Source: Siphonodentalium dalli
Taxonomy: Eukaryota > Mollusca > Scaphopoda > Gadilida > Siphonodentaliidae
Reading direction: 5' to 3'
DNA length: 64,000 nucleotides
Assembly: GCA_032622095.1 (NCBI GenBank)
Contig: CP136068.1
Span: 9,653,729-9,717,728 of the forward strand
The stretch's first letter is position 1, and the number at the start of each line of letters is the position of its first letter. The notes below the pieces were generated by a model. The model was given only the letters and a program-made list of their open reading frames with translations. It was not told the origin of the DNA and ran no database searches. Below are positions 12,549 through 23,249 of the stretch, in pieces. Position numbers and translations under genes: made by a program.

Positions 12549-12713
12549 TAATTTCCACGACTACGAATAGCTAAACATAGTCGCATCTCTATACCTGTGT
12601 TGCAAAACCTCTCTATTTTAAAACGAAGAAGGAATTGAGTCAGAATCATTGGAAACTAGCGCTGTCAATTGTGATTTAAAAAAAATAATTACCATCAAAT
12701 TCAATATATTCTA

Positions 12714-13073
12714 TTACTCGTAAAAATCGCATTTGTCCTGATCGACGAACTTAGATAAATTGGAGTTCGTGTTACAGACGCAGTCATTCATGGATCCATT
12801 GATAGCGCGTTCACCGCATGTATACTGTTCGGTAATTTCTTGATAGCGTGGTCCCATGGCCATTTTATAATAGTTAATTGTTTTTTCCGGTTTAAAAGTC
12901 GAACTGCGCGACCAGGGGGCCGAGGTCCGGTAAAAGGTGTAGTTGGGAATTTCAATTTCGTTTATTGCCCATTGCATTATTATGCCAATAATGTTGATTT
13001 TTGGTTTGTGACAAGCTATGTCAATTACTAATAAAATAAATTTAAAAGATAATTTGTAAATCTTATATTTCAA
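12714..13073 (-). CDS. Possible antisense coding exon, 119 codons, unknown
   Basis: The longest open frame in the intron on the opposite strand. Its 3' half is cysteine-containing (YTCGERAINGSMNDCVCN) with balanced amino-acid use, and local GC is higher than in the surroundings. A hydrophobic stretch (FILLVIDIAC) lies near the N terminus. I do not recognise a family. It may be a small secreted protein, an exon, or a chance open frame. Nothing in the context supports expression. Confidence 0.2.
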   Translation of the reverse strand: MKYKIYKLSFKFILLVIDIACHKPKINIIGIIMQWAINEIEIPNYTFYRTSAPWSRSSTFKPEKTINYYKMAMGPRYQEITEQYTCGERAINGSMNDCVCNTNSNLSKFVDQDKCDFYE

Positions 13074-13355
13074 CTTTTATAGATATTTTTCGTTCTGCAG
13101 CCCACTGATGGTTGTGGTCGGAGACGGCCGAGTAGGCCGCTGGTTAGTTAATTAGGTGCTGGTTGTTATTGTTATTTTAACGGAATTCTGAGTTGGTCAT
13201 TCGCGGAACCAATATATTTTATATTCTATAATTACAATCATGGGTATATAATATATGATTTTGAGCGCGTTACCATTTCTGACCATGGTTTTCTTGTATT
13301 GGCTTGTTTACAATGTGGATAGCCCGAGCGACGATGTGAAGTGAGTTCCGAGTAC

Positions 13356-13732
13356 TTAAAGGCATGGCTGGCATTCGCCTTAGTGGGTATGCTCTTAAAA
13401 TGGTCACACCCGTTAAAACTTCCATAAACAGAAAGAGTATTAACATATAGACATATTTTATTCCTGTACCAATCTAACTATCATGTAAATGGTGTGTTAT
13501 TGTAAAGTTTGTACGCTTTTCATATAAAAAAATAGGACTTGTAACACTTTTGGCTTTTGTTTGCATAAAAAAGTGTACGCACTCGACAATAACATACTAT
13601 TTACGCGATATTTATGATTAGTCTAAGAAGAACATCTATCTATATTTTAATATTCTGTATGTTTATGGCGGTTTTAACGGAGGTGAACATTTTAACAGCA
13701 ATACCCACCGGGAAGGCCATACATGCCCTTAA
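13356..13732. mobile_element. TTAA-flanked MITE, family T2, with long TIRs
   Basis: TTAA at 13356-13359 is followed by AGGCATGGCTGGCATTCGCC. The right end is the reverse complement of GGGCATGTATGGCCTTCCC, followed by TTAA at 13729-13732. The inverted similarity continues inward for about 85 bp on each side (for example GTGGGTATGCTCTTAAAATG). It is 377 bp including the TTAAs and has no coding sequence. TTAA duplications fit piggyBac-type mobilisation, but the termini differ from family T1. Confidence 0.75.
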
Positions 13733-13997
13733 CTTCGTCTACTAAGACTGGGGCCAATGCTATAACAGTCACCGAGTCAACTGTAAGTGTTGTACATGTA
13801 TATGCGTAAGCACATGTCACACTGATGCAAGATTCTTGAATGCATACATGTTGCGAAACATACATTTATAGACGGAATTCGACGACCTGTCTATATCTCT
13901 CTAACAACAATAATCCTTTCAGCAAATTAACATAAAAACGATAACCAGCAGTAGGCGCACTTACTAGCGAACTCTGACTTCCGGTCCAACCTGGCAG

Positions 13998-14374
13998 TTA
14001 AAGATGCATAATCCGATTCAGCGCTCTTCAATTATTATTTATTTGGATTCGGGAGTGAACAATATTTGATTCGAGAACCCACCTATCAAAGATCAGAGTT
14101 ATTAGACATCGATTTTGAAATTACTATTTTTCACCATCGATAATTATAAGTGTCCCAGTAAACAGTCGACGAGCCGACGGTCTCGGACCAAATTGCGGAT
14201 GAAGATGAATAACTCTAAAATCAAGAGGCCTTGTGTTGATAATAAGGTCAACAACAACATGTTAATAGATAACAAGTTTTGGGAAATTGTATACTGATAA
14301 CTGAAGCGGCATTTCTAAAAATGTTGTTGGAATCTGAGTTTATGAGGACCATCGAATCAGACGGAGCACCTTAA
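13998..14374 (-). mobile_element. TTAA-flanked MITE, family T1 copy 2 (inverted)
   Basis: Flanked by TTAA at 13998-14001 and 14371-14374. It is the reverse complement of the 3168-3611 copy, with shared landmarks GAACCCACCTATCAAAG, CGACGAGCCGACGGTCTCGG and ATTTCTAAAAATGTTGTTGG. It lies 260 bp upstream of the lectin acceptor site. Confidence 0.75.
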
Positions 14375-14633
14375 CATTTTATCAAGCAGTTTTTAATTAG
14401 CAAGGGTGATTAATTTCGACTCAGGGATGTTGGTCAAGTAAGTGTTGTCTACTTGAAACTGTCGTTAGTAGCAAATACAATCGTATTATTGGCTGATATT
14501 CCTACATTTTGTTAAAATGACTAATTGTTCCACAGTCAGACTTGGCCTGAGGAATAGAACAGTTTGTTTTAGTCCAATGTGTACAGATACGTGAATATAT
14601 AAGCACGTGACATAGTACCCTTTGTTTTAACAG

Positions 14634-14854
14634 ATAACATGTGGATTGACGGCTACGACAGAGATGGTGATAATAAGATGCGGACTTGGAAGGGCGACAT
14701 TCTCCCATGGACTAAGTGGGGTGGTTCCGATCCCGACAATGGGGGACAGGATTGCATGGGCATGTTCTATTCAACAGGTTTTGCTGATTATCGGATATAT
14801 GACGTAGAATGCTACACCGCTCCTGTCTCGCGCGTGTACGTGTGCGAGCTGTGA
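14634..14854 (+). CDS. C-type lectin-like domain gene, terminal exon (second half of CTLD)
   Basis: The exon follows a strong acceptor (CCCTTTGTTTTAACAG) and runs 221 bases to a TGA stop. In frame it encodes WIDGYDRDGDN, WKGDILPWTKW, a DPDNGGQDC segment, YDVEC and the closing YVCEL. These are the WIG-type core, the long-loop region and three of the four conserved CTLD cysteines (GQDC, VEC, VCEL). The fourth is in the 6974-7165 exon. At the EPN/QPD sugar-specificity position it reads DPD. In place of the WND calcium motif it has IYD, so calcium-dependent sugar binding is uncertain. The domain ends the protein. Read alone from the internal ATG at 14639 it would be 71 codons, but the splice-joined reading is the sensible one. 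Confidence 0.85.
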
Positions 14855-15102
14855 ACATATTGCAATGCATACATCATGTAATAGTATGGGGGAACAAATA
14901 TTTACCCTACTTAGCGAGACCGGTTAAAATATGTAATAACTTTAAAAAACTGGGATATAGTAATTAACAAAATTACATATGTGTATTGATTTCATTTACA
15001 CACATATCCCCATGTGCTTATTTGGTAATAGACTAATTAGTGCTCATTATCTGAACTATATTTTTAAGCAATATGATAACCGATGGTCGCACTATGTCGG
15101 CA

Positions 15103-15258
15103 AATACTATAAGTTACGGGACGCTTACTGGTCGGATATGGTGTCATATGAGACGACGTGAGATCAATATTAGGTAAGACCGTTGGCCGAGCCTTATACT
15201 GATCTCACTGTGACTCACATGACATCATATCCGACTACTAAGCGTACCGTAACGTATT
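15103..15258. repeat. Long imperfect palindrome (hairpin 3)
   Basis: Arms 15103-15166 and 15200-15258 are inverted copies with a few mismatches and small gaps (AATACTATAAGTTACGGGAC against GTACCGTAACGTATT; shared inner core GTCGGATATGGTGTCATATG). The roughly 30-bp centre contains GGCCGAGCC. It lies 250 bp downstream of the lectin stop codon, so it could be within the 3' UTR. Confidence 0.75.
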
Positions 15259-16489
15259 TATTATGTCAGTGGACAAAATCCAGCACATCCATTTAATTAA
15301 TCGTCGCTCTCATTAATTTTAATTTGGTATTACCAAAAGTTAATGCGTCGTCAATGGCCATTAACTTATGTAACTTCATTGATGCGCCATGGGCGTTGAA
15401 CGTCAACGCATTGAGTCAGAAGGCTTATCGCCAGAAGTAGGACAACACATTGAGTTTGATAGTTAATTTATGAGTCTTTATAATCACTGAAATATATCGC
15501 CTGCATGTTTTGGTACATGGTGCTACGTCGAAGAAAATGATTTCCGACATATATCTATTTTCTTCGCGCCACAATACAACAAAAATATCCCCGAGGCGAC
15601 AGTGTTGTTTTATTATTGAAAAATAGGATGGTGGATAAGCACCTCATTTTTATTTCATATGGGGTCACTGACCTACCATGGGTTCATACACCGTTACTTT
15701 TTATCGACGCTGATTGGCTAATCGCAAGAGCTGACATAAAACAAATATATAAATATGAGGTCACTCCAAGTTGGATTTAATGCGAGTAAAAATTAGCGCG
15801 ACCAGGTCAGATGTGTACATATTGTAAACAGAACCAATTATTGGATACTAGTATACGCTACAGTATATCAATCCATGACTATACTCGGGGTCCAGAATTT
15901 CATTAAATTGTTAATGCTATATGTATTTTCACAAAATATTGTTTCTTCTGTTTGCCATGTATATCACCTCTTCTCCGTGTGTCTCGACACTTTCTTGAAC
16001 GAGATATATCGATGATTCTAAGAATACACCAACACATATGGTGCTCCTGTAATGCTGGTCTAACTTATATAATATTATATATCATGGTACTGTATTATTA
16101 ATCATGGAAGTTGGTGCATGTGTGTAATTATCGGCAATCGGAGCGCACTATCTGTTCATCTCTTCTGATAGCTTTCTGTGCAAATTAAAATACATCGGAA
16201 AGTCCTAAGATCTCGTAATCTTTGCCTCCACAATCTTGCCGTTGCATCACTTCTTATATGAATTAACTTTAAGGTTATTCCTAACCCAGGTCCCATTTGA
16301 CAGCCTATAATAAGTACCATATAAATATTACAGTGTAATATCCGCAGTATCAGAAACAGCATTGAAAAAATCGCAGACGATATTTTATGGTTTGAGGTAG
16401 GGAGGAATAAAACATTTATCATGTCTGACCCACAGATCAGAACGGGAAAGCCTGCCAGACGACAACTGGCTGAAATAAATAATCTGCCC
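15259..16489. other. No recognised feature
   Basis: No convincing coding, RNA or repeat structure. A proline-rich minus-strand frame at 16156-16536 is created by the adjoining poly(G) tract. Confidence 0.35.
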
Positions 16490-16515
16490 GGGGGGGGGGG
16501 GGGGGGGGGGGGGGG
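16490..16515. repeat. Poly(G) homopolymer, 26 G
   Basis: Uninterrupted run of 26 G, preceded by CCC. It has strong G-quadruplex potential and is a common site of length errors in sequencing. Confidence 0.9.
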
Positions 16516-16682
16516 TCGGAATTTTTTTCCAGACACGTATGCTACATTAAGATTCAGTGAATCTATTAATGAACAGCAGGACTGGTCTCTAGCAGTATAT
16601 TCTTGACTGCAGTGGATTTTTAATCGTTTTTGTTAAATATCATTTTTCCACAGTCAATTTATTTTAAAGTTTATTATATGAA

Positions 16683-16812
16683 TAGAGCATGGCTTGGAGT
16701 TGACTACGGGAATGTAGTGGCCAGTGGGAAGGGTGTAGTTCATGAGCCGAAGGCGAGTGAACTACACCATTCCCACTGGCCACTACAATCGCGTAGTCAA
16801 CAAGATATGCTA
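16683..16812. repeat. Long near-palindrome (hairpin 4, family H)
   Basis: Arms run about 16683-16741 and 16758-16812. The outer end TAGAGCATGGCTTGGAGT and the centre (GTGTAGTTCA ... CGAGTGAACTACAC) are shared with the palindrome at 41388-41519, so these two are copies of one family. There is no coding sequence. Flanking TA dinucleotides would fit a mariner-type target, but that is not proven. Confidence 0.8.
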
Positions 16813-17149
16813 TAATCATTATATTATATCAAACATTAATAGACAAACTGACGTTCTACTATTTATATACCATCTAACATTTTATTGCTAAACTGAAGTC
16901 ATTGTATTGTGTTCAGGTTGCATTCAATTTCCTTCTCGTCACAAAACCTATTAAGCAGCTTTATTGCTATTGTGAATAGCAGCTATGCCTAAGTGGGTAA
17001 CCGGTCAGTGACACAGAGCACACGGTTAATCATAATTAATAGACACCGTTTTAGTGACAAAATGTGTGTGGTAGTCCTTTTTAGAGACCTTTTTAGTTTT
17101 TGGGTTTTGTTACTTTGTTATGAAAATTTATAAAGATATTATGTTTATA

Positions 17150-17215
17150 CACCAGGTAGGTGATATTGCTCTACACCAGATAGGTGATATTGTTTTACAC
17201 CAGATAGGTGATTGT
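17150..17215. repeat. Short tandem repeat, ~25 bp x 3
   Basis: Three consecutive copies of TACACCAGATAGGTGATATTG, with variants. Confidence 0.75.
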
Positions 17216-17509
17216 ATTATATCATATAGGTTAAATAATTATATGCTACGTGCCACCCAGACTCATTAGACATTACTAAAACATCTTTATCGCAGATATA
17301 GCAATACACTAGAGCACGCAGGAGCACCAATGGGAATTCAAAGAAAGATAATGTTACGATTGATTCCAATTGATTCATATTGGTCAGGATTGGTTAGGAA
17401 TTTTATAACGTTCACAGTTTATCTTGTATGAATTCAGGAAACCCGTTCCACAGTGAGCAAACCCCTTTATATCGTGTTTAAACACTCATTATAAACATCT
17501 GTATTCCCA

Positions 17510-18260
17510 TCTGAATGGAAGAAAGCGTAGGTTGTACATATTCCCAAAATGGGTAACCCTAGTCACCCCAACAATTACAGGCCTGTGTCGTTACTCGGCG
17601 TGTTGAGTAAAGTCTTCAAATAAATCGTTTAAGCAAACTATTTGATCACCTAAACAAAAATAATAATTTGTACGAACACCAGTCATGTTTCCTGCCCAAC
17701 CATGTTACTGAAGGTCAATGAATTGAAATATTTCATCATTTGCTAAAGGCTATTGATGTTGCCCTTATTACATATGCTGTATTTTGTGATGTATCAAATG
17801 CTTTCGATTAAGATTGGCGCTATGGGCTTATTGTAAAGATGAATAACTACGGAATACGTGGTAAACTACTAAAATTGTTCCGAAGCTACCTTAGTGGTCG
17901 ATCACAAAGAGTTGGATTATATTCTGAAACATCCCAATTCGAAAGTATTATGTACTGGGGCCTGTGTCGATTTGATGTACATCAACGATATTGGGGATAA
18001 AATGTCATAAAACGCCTCTACGTCGACGACACCTGACTATTCCAAAGCCGTAAAGACTTGCAACTATTGCAACGAACTCTCAATCAGAACATGATTACAA
18101 ATGGTTTAATAATTGGCTGGTTACATTTAATTGTTCCAAAAACAAAACTAACGTTTTTTGCTGAGGACAACGACCAATTAAAGACAACGACCAAGGGATG
18201 CCAATTATCATACTTGGTCTAGATACTGTCGCCCAGTGTTCGCGCTGGACCGAAATATTA
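17510..18260 (+). pseudogene. Decayed LINE reverse-transcriptase fragment
   Basis: Frame-by-frame reading gives eroded RT blocks in the right order: NPNNYRPVSL-like (NPSHPNNYRPVSLLGVLSKVF), NRLSKLFDHL, then VFCDVSNAFD, YGIRGKLLKLFRSYLSGRSQRV, a degenerate YVDDT and finally a WFNNWL/SKTKLTFF-like block. Several stops and frameshifts interrupt it, so it is dead. The motif set matches the CR1/Jockey-like elements at 45.8-49.2 kb and 32.5-33.0 kb better than the LINE at 51-57 kb. Neither end was located precisely. Confidence 0.75.
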
Positions 18261-18262
18261 AG

Positions 18263-18345
18263 AGTTTGGCCAAATGAATAAAAATTGGCCAAATTAAAAC
18301 ATCTTTGGCCAAATGTGTTTTGGCCAAATTATAAAAATGTCCAAA
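18263..18345. repeat. TTGGCCAAAT motif cluster
   Basis: Several copies of the palindromic-core motif TTGGCCAAAT within about 80 bp, separated by AT-rich spacers. Confidence 0.5.
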
Positions 18346-19494
18346 TTAAATCCTCTGGGTGGTGGTTCACAATTGATGACTAAAATATTTCATTTAAACT
18401 TTATTTGTTACTGAGAATAAACACATAATAATAACAACACAACATCAACTTTATAAAACATAATATTTTACGAACATAAAGGTATGTGTTATGTGACACG
18501 TTAAAGACAGATCAATGCATGTAAGTCAGTATTAATTAATGCAAAATACGGTGAGAGTTCATATCTGACGACATACAATAAGCACGGGGAAAATCGAAGA
18601 CAGAAATGGCTATGCCATCAATGCATAGAATGAAACTAACATTGTATATAATTATACTCACATTAATCCGCTTAATCCTAGTACAATAACTCGCTGACAC
18701 CATGGTCGCCAACTACATGCTAGCGAAAGGCTGAGGCTATACAATAGTTTGATAACTTTTGATGTGAGTACCATATCAACCAAGACACTTTTGTTCGGCA
18801 ACCGCGTTTTTTGCAATCACCACACGGTTGCTAACAGGAAGTCACGTGACAATTTCTCCAAAATCTATACCCGAGATCTTGAAAAATCACTGATGGGTAT
18901 AGAAAAAAATGTATGTGACGTCATTCACCTGCCTTAGGTATATAAGCACCCTTGGTGGTTGCTATAATCTGTTCTCACATACGTTGTGTAAGCTTGGACA
19001 GGAACAACTTGATTAAAAACGAAACATATGACAACACCATTCTATTGTCACGTTCATGACGTTTTCATTTTCCAATTACACCAGTATTTGATAGAGGCGG
19101 TCTGACCAGCGTAACAAAGAGGCATAACTCTGCCTTGCAGTTCGCGACAAAACGTATAGTAGGACGGATAATTTATGGCTCGTTGTACATTGAGACGTAT
19201 GACCAACCTTTTGGGATATCACAAGTCTATCATAAATTGGTGTTGTTGCGTTCGGTGATCTTAGTTAATTTATTCAGATAAACCAAGCTGACCATAGTCA
19301 GTTGAAAACTGGCGGAATAAGTTCAAATTGGAAAGAGGTAGTAGTCCAAGATAGTCTGCCCTACAAACATGCGTCGTTTAACCAAAAGTAAAGACAAACA
19401 TATTTCTGGAACAAGTATGGTGTATCTTCTGCTTGCACGTTAGTCTAAACAATTCCAACTTGCAGGAAATGGTTTTCGTCTGCTCATTATTCTG
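18346..19494. other. No recognised feature
   Basis: AT-rich sequence without a supported exon. Open frames are short and lack motifs. Confidence 0.35.
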
Positions 19495-20123
19495 ACGAAT
19501 TTGTCTTTTGTTGTCGGATAACAAAACAGTTGATGCCCGTCTTATCGGGAAACAGTGAAATTTGTCACCCGTTTGAGAACGGAATGTCGCCATCGGAGTG
19601 GGATTATACCCGTTATTCCGTTGAATGGCGCGGGACACAGTTCAAACACATTATAAAGAGCGTACAAGAACGTTTATTTGATTGTTCAAATAATAAAATA
19701 TAAAATATTGTGCTTATTCTCATGGGAAAAGGATGAAAATTCTAAATTGGTGCACGCAAGTACACTACATTGCCTACGTGTACTGCAATTTAGATGTTTT
19801 TAGATTTAGTATTTTTGCTTGTAAATAAGTGACAGTGCCAGCAACGTTGTTGTGCATAACTATTTCCTCCATGTTTATATTCGTGGGTGGAAGCCAATAT
19901 AACCAAATATTTAGTTCCTTTAAGTATTGTCCAGAAATACCGAATAAGAATGACCCCCGTTATCTTGTCCTCTATCTGATGTTAAATTAATTTGAAACAC
20001 GATATCCCGCGCCATTCCAAGGAAAAACGGGTATAATTCCACTCCGATGGAGAAAATCCGTTCTCGAGGGGTTGATACATCTCAATGTCGGGTTTGTTAT
20101 CCGATTACTTAAGACAAATTCGT
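19495..20123. repeat. Inverted repeat pair M, arms ~130 bp
   Basis: The reverse complement of about 19495-19640 matches about 19997-20123 (shared CCCGCGCCATTC, ACGGGTATAAT, CCACTCCGATGG, AGACAAATTCGT), diverged and with a few gaps. The roughly 350-bp interior is non-coding. The outer 109 bp of the right arm (20015-20123) reappears at 23244-23352 inside the duplication described below. Confidence 0.7.
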
Positions 20124-21117
20124 TGTCATTCACACGTTGCAATGAGTCATCGCAACGCACGATGTAATATATTGAATTACATACACGTAAACGTAATATT
20201 TATGGTTGTATTGCTTATTTTGTTTTATATCGCCTTGAAAATGATATTTTGTCATGTAGGTGTGGGGAGATATCCTGACCTGGACTCTCCCACCTCAAAC
20301 CCTCAGTCAAAAAACTTTTTCGCAGAAGAAGTTAATTTCTCGGCGTTTCATCTTATATAAAAGAAACTAAGCAATAAAATCATATCATTTGTTGAATAAA
20401 AATTTCACGATCAACCTATAAAATGTGTGAAAAAAAATTAAATCTCAAAAAACATTTTTTGGCCAGTATCAAACGATATCAAATGTGCGACTTGAAAAAA
20501 TAAAAGTTGAACCTAAAAAAACGCATAATTCAATCTAAAAAAATAATTTTCTGATCACTTCATGGTCATACGATATCAAATGAGTGAAGTTGTTTTTAGT
20601 CGTACACGAGGGAGAGATATCCAGGGTGGTGAAGATGGCGTGTTACACCGGTATGCATTTACCAATAGTTCCATGCAAGATATATTGAGCAGTAATTGCA
20701 AAACACACGAACTATGGGATGAATGACTCGCATGAATGTGCATAGTGCCATATAATAAAAAGTGGTTCACTACTTTGAAGACCATTATTAGATGAGTCTC
20801 ATACATGTAGTCTGTTGTAATAATAATATGTTATAACGGCGAAGTGTCCATTTATAGACCATCATAATAACTGAATAATCATGAATATCATACCACTATA
20901 TGTAGTCCCTGTCATATACTGATAATAAAATGTACTTTTTATATCAGATTAAATGATTATATAGGCATGACAATTTCCTCTACATTTACTTGCTATTACT
21001 AGAGAATGGAAGGTATCATACTCCTGCCTTACCATGTGCAAATAATTAAAAATAAAATCCTCCCCTCACTAATTGTTTTGTAAAAGACAGCATAATAGAC
21101 CCCTTTTATTCATTTAT
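20124..21117. other. No recognised feature
   Basis: A-rich tracts and loosely repeated ACGATATCAAATG motifs near 20470-20585. No gene recognised. Confidence 0.35.
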
Positions 21118-21600
21118 GACAAAACCCAGTTGGAAATCGTGAAAGACTTTATCTATTTAGGAGCATACCTTTTCTGTAATGACCGATTTTTTTAAACACT
21201 GAAGCGAAATAGTGGGATTGGTATGAAAGCAATGTATGGCCTCTTGAATAAAGTGCGTTAGCTCAAACTCCTCACTTATATGATGCTATCCCTTTGACCT
21301 ACTTTTATTGCCAGTTCTTTAATATGGGAGTGGAGTATGGTGCTTTGAAAACTGTAAACCCATTGCTGATTGAAACTATACATATGACATTTTGTAAAAC
21401 AATCCTGAATATTAAATCTAGCACACCACACTTGTATGGTGTATGGCGAATTATGGAGACACACACTCGACATTAATGTCAAATGTAGAGCCATGCCATA
21501 CTGGTTACGGATGGTATTAACATATGCATCAAATTTATCTCAGAAAGTATACAACACGTGAGCTGGGTTCAATTTTAAATTGTTATACCAGCAACCATTG
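21118..21600 (+). pseudogene. Decayed LINE fragment, C-terminal RT region
   Basis: Broken frames read LEIVKDFIYLGAYLF, a KAMYGLLNKVR-like block, FCKTILNIKSSTPHLYGVW and later PYWLRMVLTYASN. This order (FxYLG, ALxLLxxCR, KFCKxILxxKxxTPNxxVYxELGRxPL) is typical of the thumb and C-terminal part of LINE reverse transcriptases. There are many stops and frameshifts. The fragment may belong to a different LINE clade from the others in the window, as only C-terminal sequence remains. Confidence 0.65.
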
Positions 21601-23126
21601 CCATAATTTGATATCAAATCAATGAATCAGATGCTAATAATTAAATGCATATTATTGGCGTGTCCCCAATTGAAATAAGTTATGTAAGTTGATAGCAGTT
21701 AATAATATAAGCCTCATTAAAATAGTGTCTGTATACTTAAAAATGCATTTAAAGTTTAAATAGAACAATCATATAAATGGACGCTACCAATCCTGGTACC
21801 CCACTGACATCGCGTCTCCTACACAGGTTCCGTGCAGACCAGGGGCCTGTTTCATGAAGCAAGGTCATAAGATTATCTTAAGATGGACTTAATATAAGAT
21901 CTAAGGTGGATCTTATGATGTAACTTTTCCGTTTCAAGAACGCGTTTCACAAAACAAGATTAAGTCCTACTTAAGTAGTAAGTTAAGTTCCCGCCCATTT
22001 AGACTGGTTATCGACAATTTTCTACAGTCCGGAACAAAAAAATGTGGGCTTGTACAATCTTTATGTACGGCATTGAGAGGTTATCGAGAAAGAGCCGAGT
22101 CCGAGTTGACATTATTGTGTGACAGGGATGTTGGATAGCGGCTGTGGTGGGGGTGGGCGAATCAGCGCATGTATCTTAGTGTCTATAGTCAGTGGCCTTA
22201 TATTCGCATATGGATCTTAGACTTCTATGAGTTCCACGATGTGAATTCGAACATGAGTACATCGCAGGCTCTTAAAATGACGAGCTTTGCGTTTACTGAC
22301 GAGTGGCGGTGTCAGAAATAAGACAATATAATTATATGGATCGATGCATGACTGCGACCATGCATTCACGCCGAGTTAATCCACTGAGAGCAATGATCAG
22401 GTGGCGATTTTTTATGTGAGCCGACATAACTCGTGTATTATCGACCACCGCTCTCTACGTGTAGCAATAATCAAAATAAATCGGCGATGTCATCAGGACA
22501 CACATAGGTCATTTTTCGATTCAAAGGGAAATGAAAAATATTTGTTAGAGTAACTTTTTTATTATTTGTATGCAGATGTTTTATGCGGTTGTCATACCAT
22601 GGATATATATATAACTACGTTTTCATTAGCACACTCGTATTAAGGGGTGTCATCGTTACGGGTGTGTATATCATATATACAGTATGCTGTACAACGGTCA
22701 TCCCACCCCTGCAAAAAAAACATGACAAAAATTTGGACAGCCTTGAAAATCACGACATATGGGCGTGGGCATAAACTCAATAAAAATAATATTCTCTATA
22801 GAAAATTGTCACTATTTCTAAAACATATTTTGATAAAGAGCGTTTGTGTTACCTTTGACATATCCGCTTTGTAAACAGCCGACGGAAGTTTGGAAAGAGG
22901 AAAGAATCAATACATTAATTGATCTCATTTTACCCCATCTCCCCACACACACATGGAATAACACAGAGGAGATTGTGAGCTTTGAGCTAGGCCATAATTC
23001 TTATCAAAAGTTTAATTAGTGGGTAATACAATTTTATAATATATATTATCTATAGGTCACATACACAGCTGCTAATTGACTATATCATACATTCGACGAG
23101 GCTCGGGGTGGCTAGTTGGTCTCTGT

Positions 23127-23142
23127 GGGGGGGGGGGGGGGG
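23127..23142. repeat. Poly(G) tract, 16 G
   Basis: Homopolymer in the original copy; the duplicated copy at 24333-24343 has 11 G. Confidence 0.9.
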
Positions 23143-23249
23143 TATATCGTGCAATTTCCAACTGCACCCACCCCTTAATTGAAGCGGGCCAAACTTCCAT
23201 GTTCGCGAAATGCCATGTACACCCCACCCGTTGGATGTAAACTTTCCAA

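Larger units (their letters stand above)
7166..14633 (+). other. Large intron of the lectin gene, filled with repeats
   Basis: It begins GTCAGTG and ends CCTTTGTTTTAACAG. It is a phase 1 intron of about 7.5 kb. It contains a dispersed repeat pair (about 7945-8270 and 10441-10770), the TCAAGGTCA-rich tandem array, AT-rich blocks, a local duplication near 12.1-12.5 kb and two TTAA-flanked MITEs. The intron call rests on the frame and domain continuity of the two exons. Confidence 0.7.

Noticed and set aside
16156-16536. Minus-strand frame with a polyproline run
   Set aside because: The polyproline is the reverse complement of a 26-G homopolymer; the flanks show no domain.
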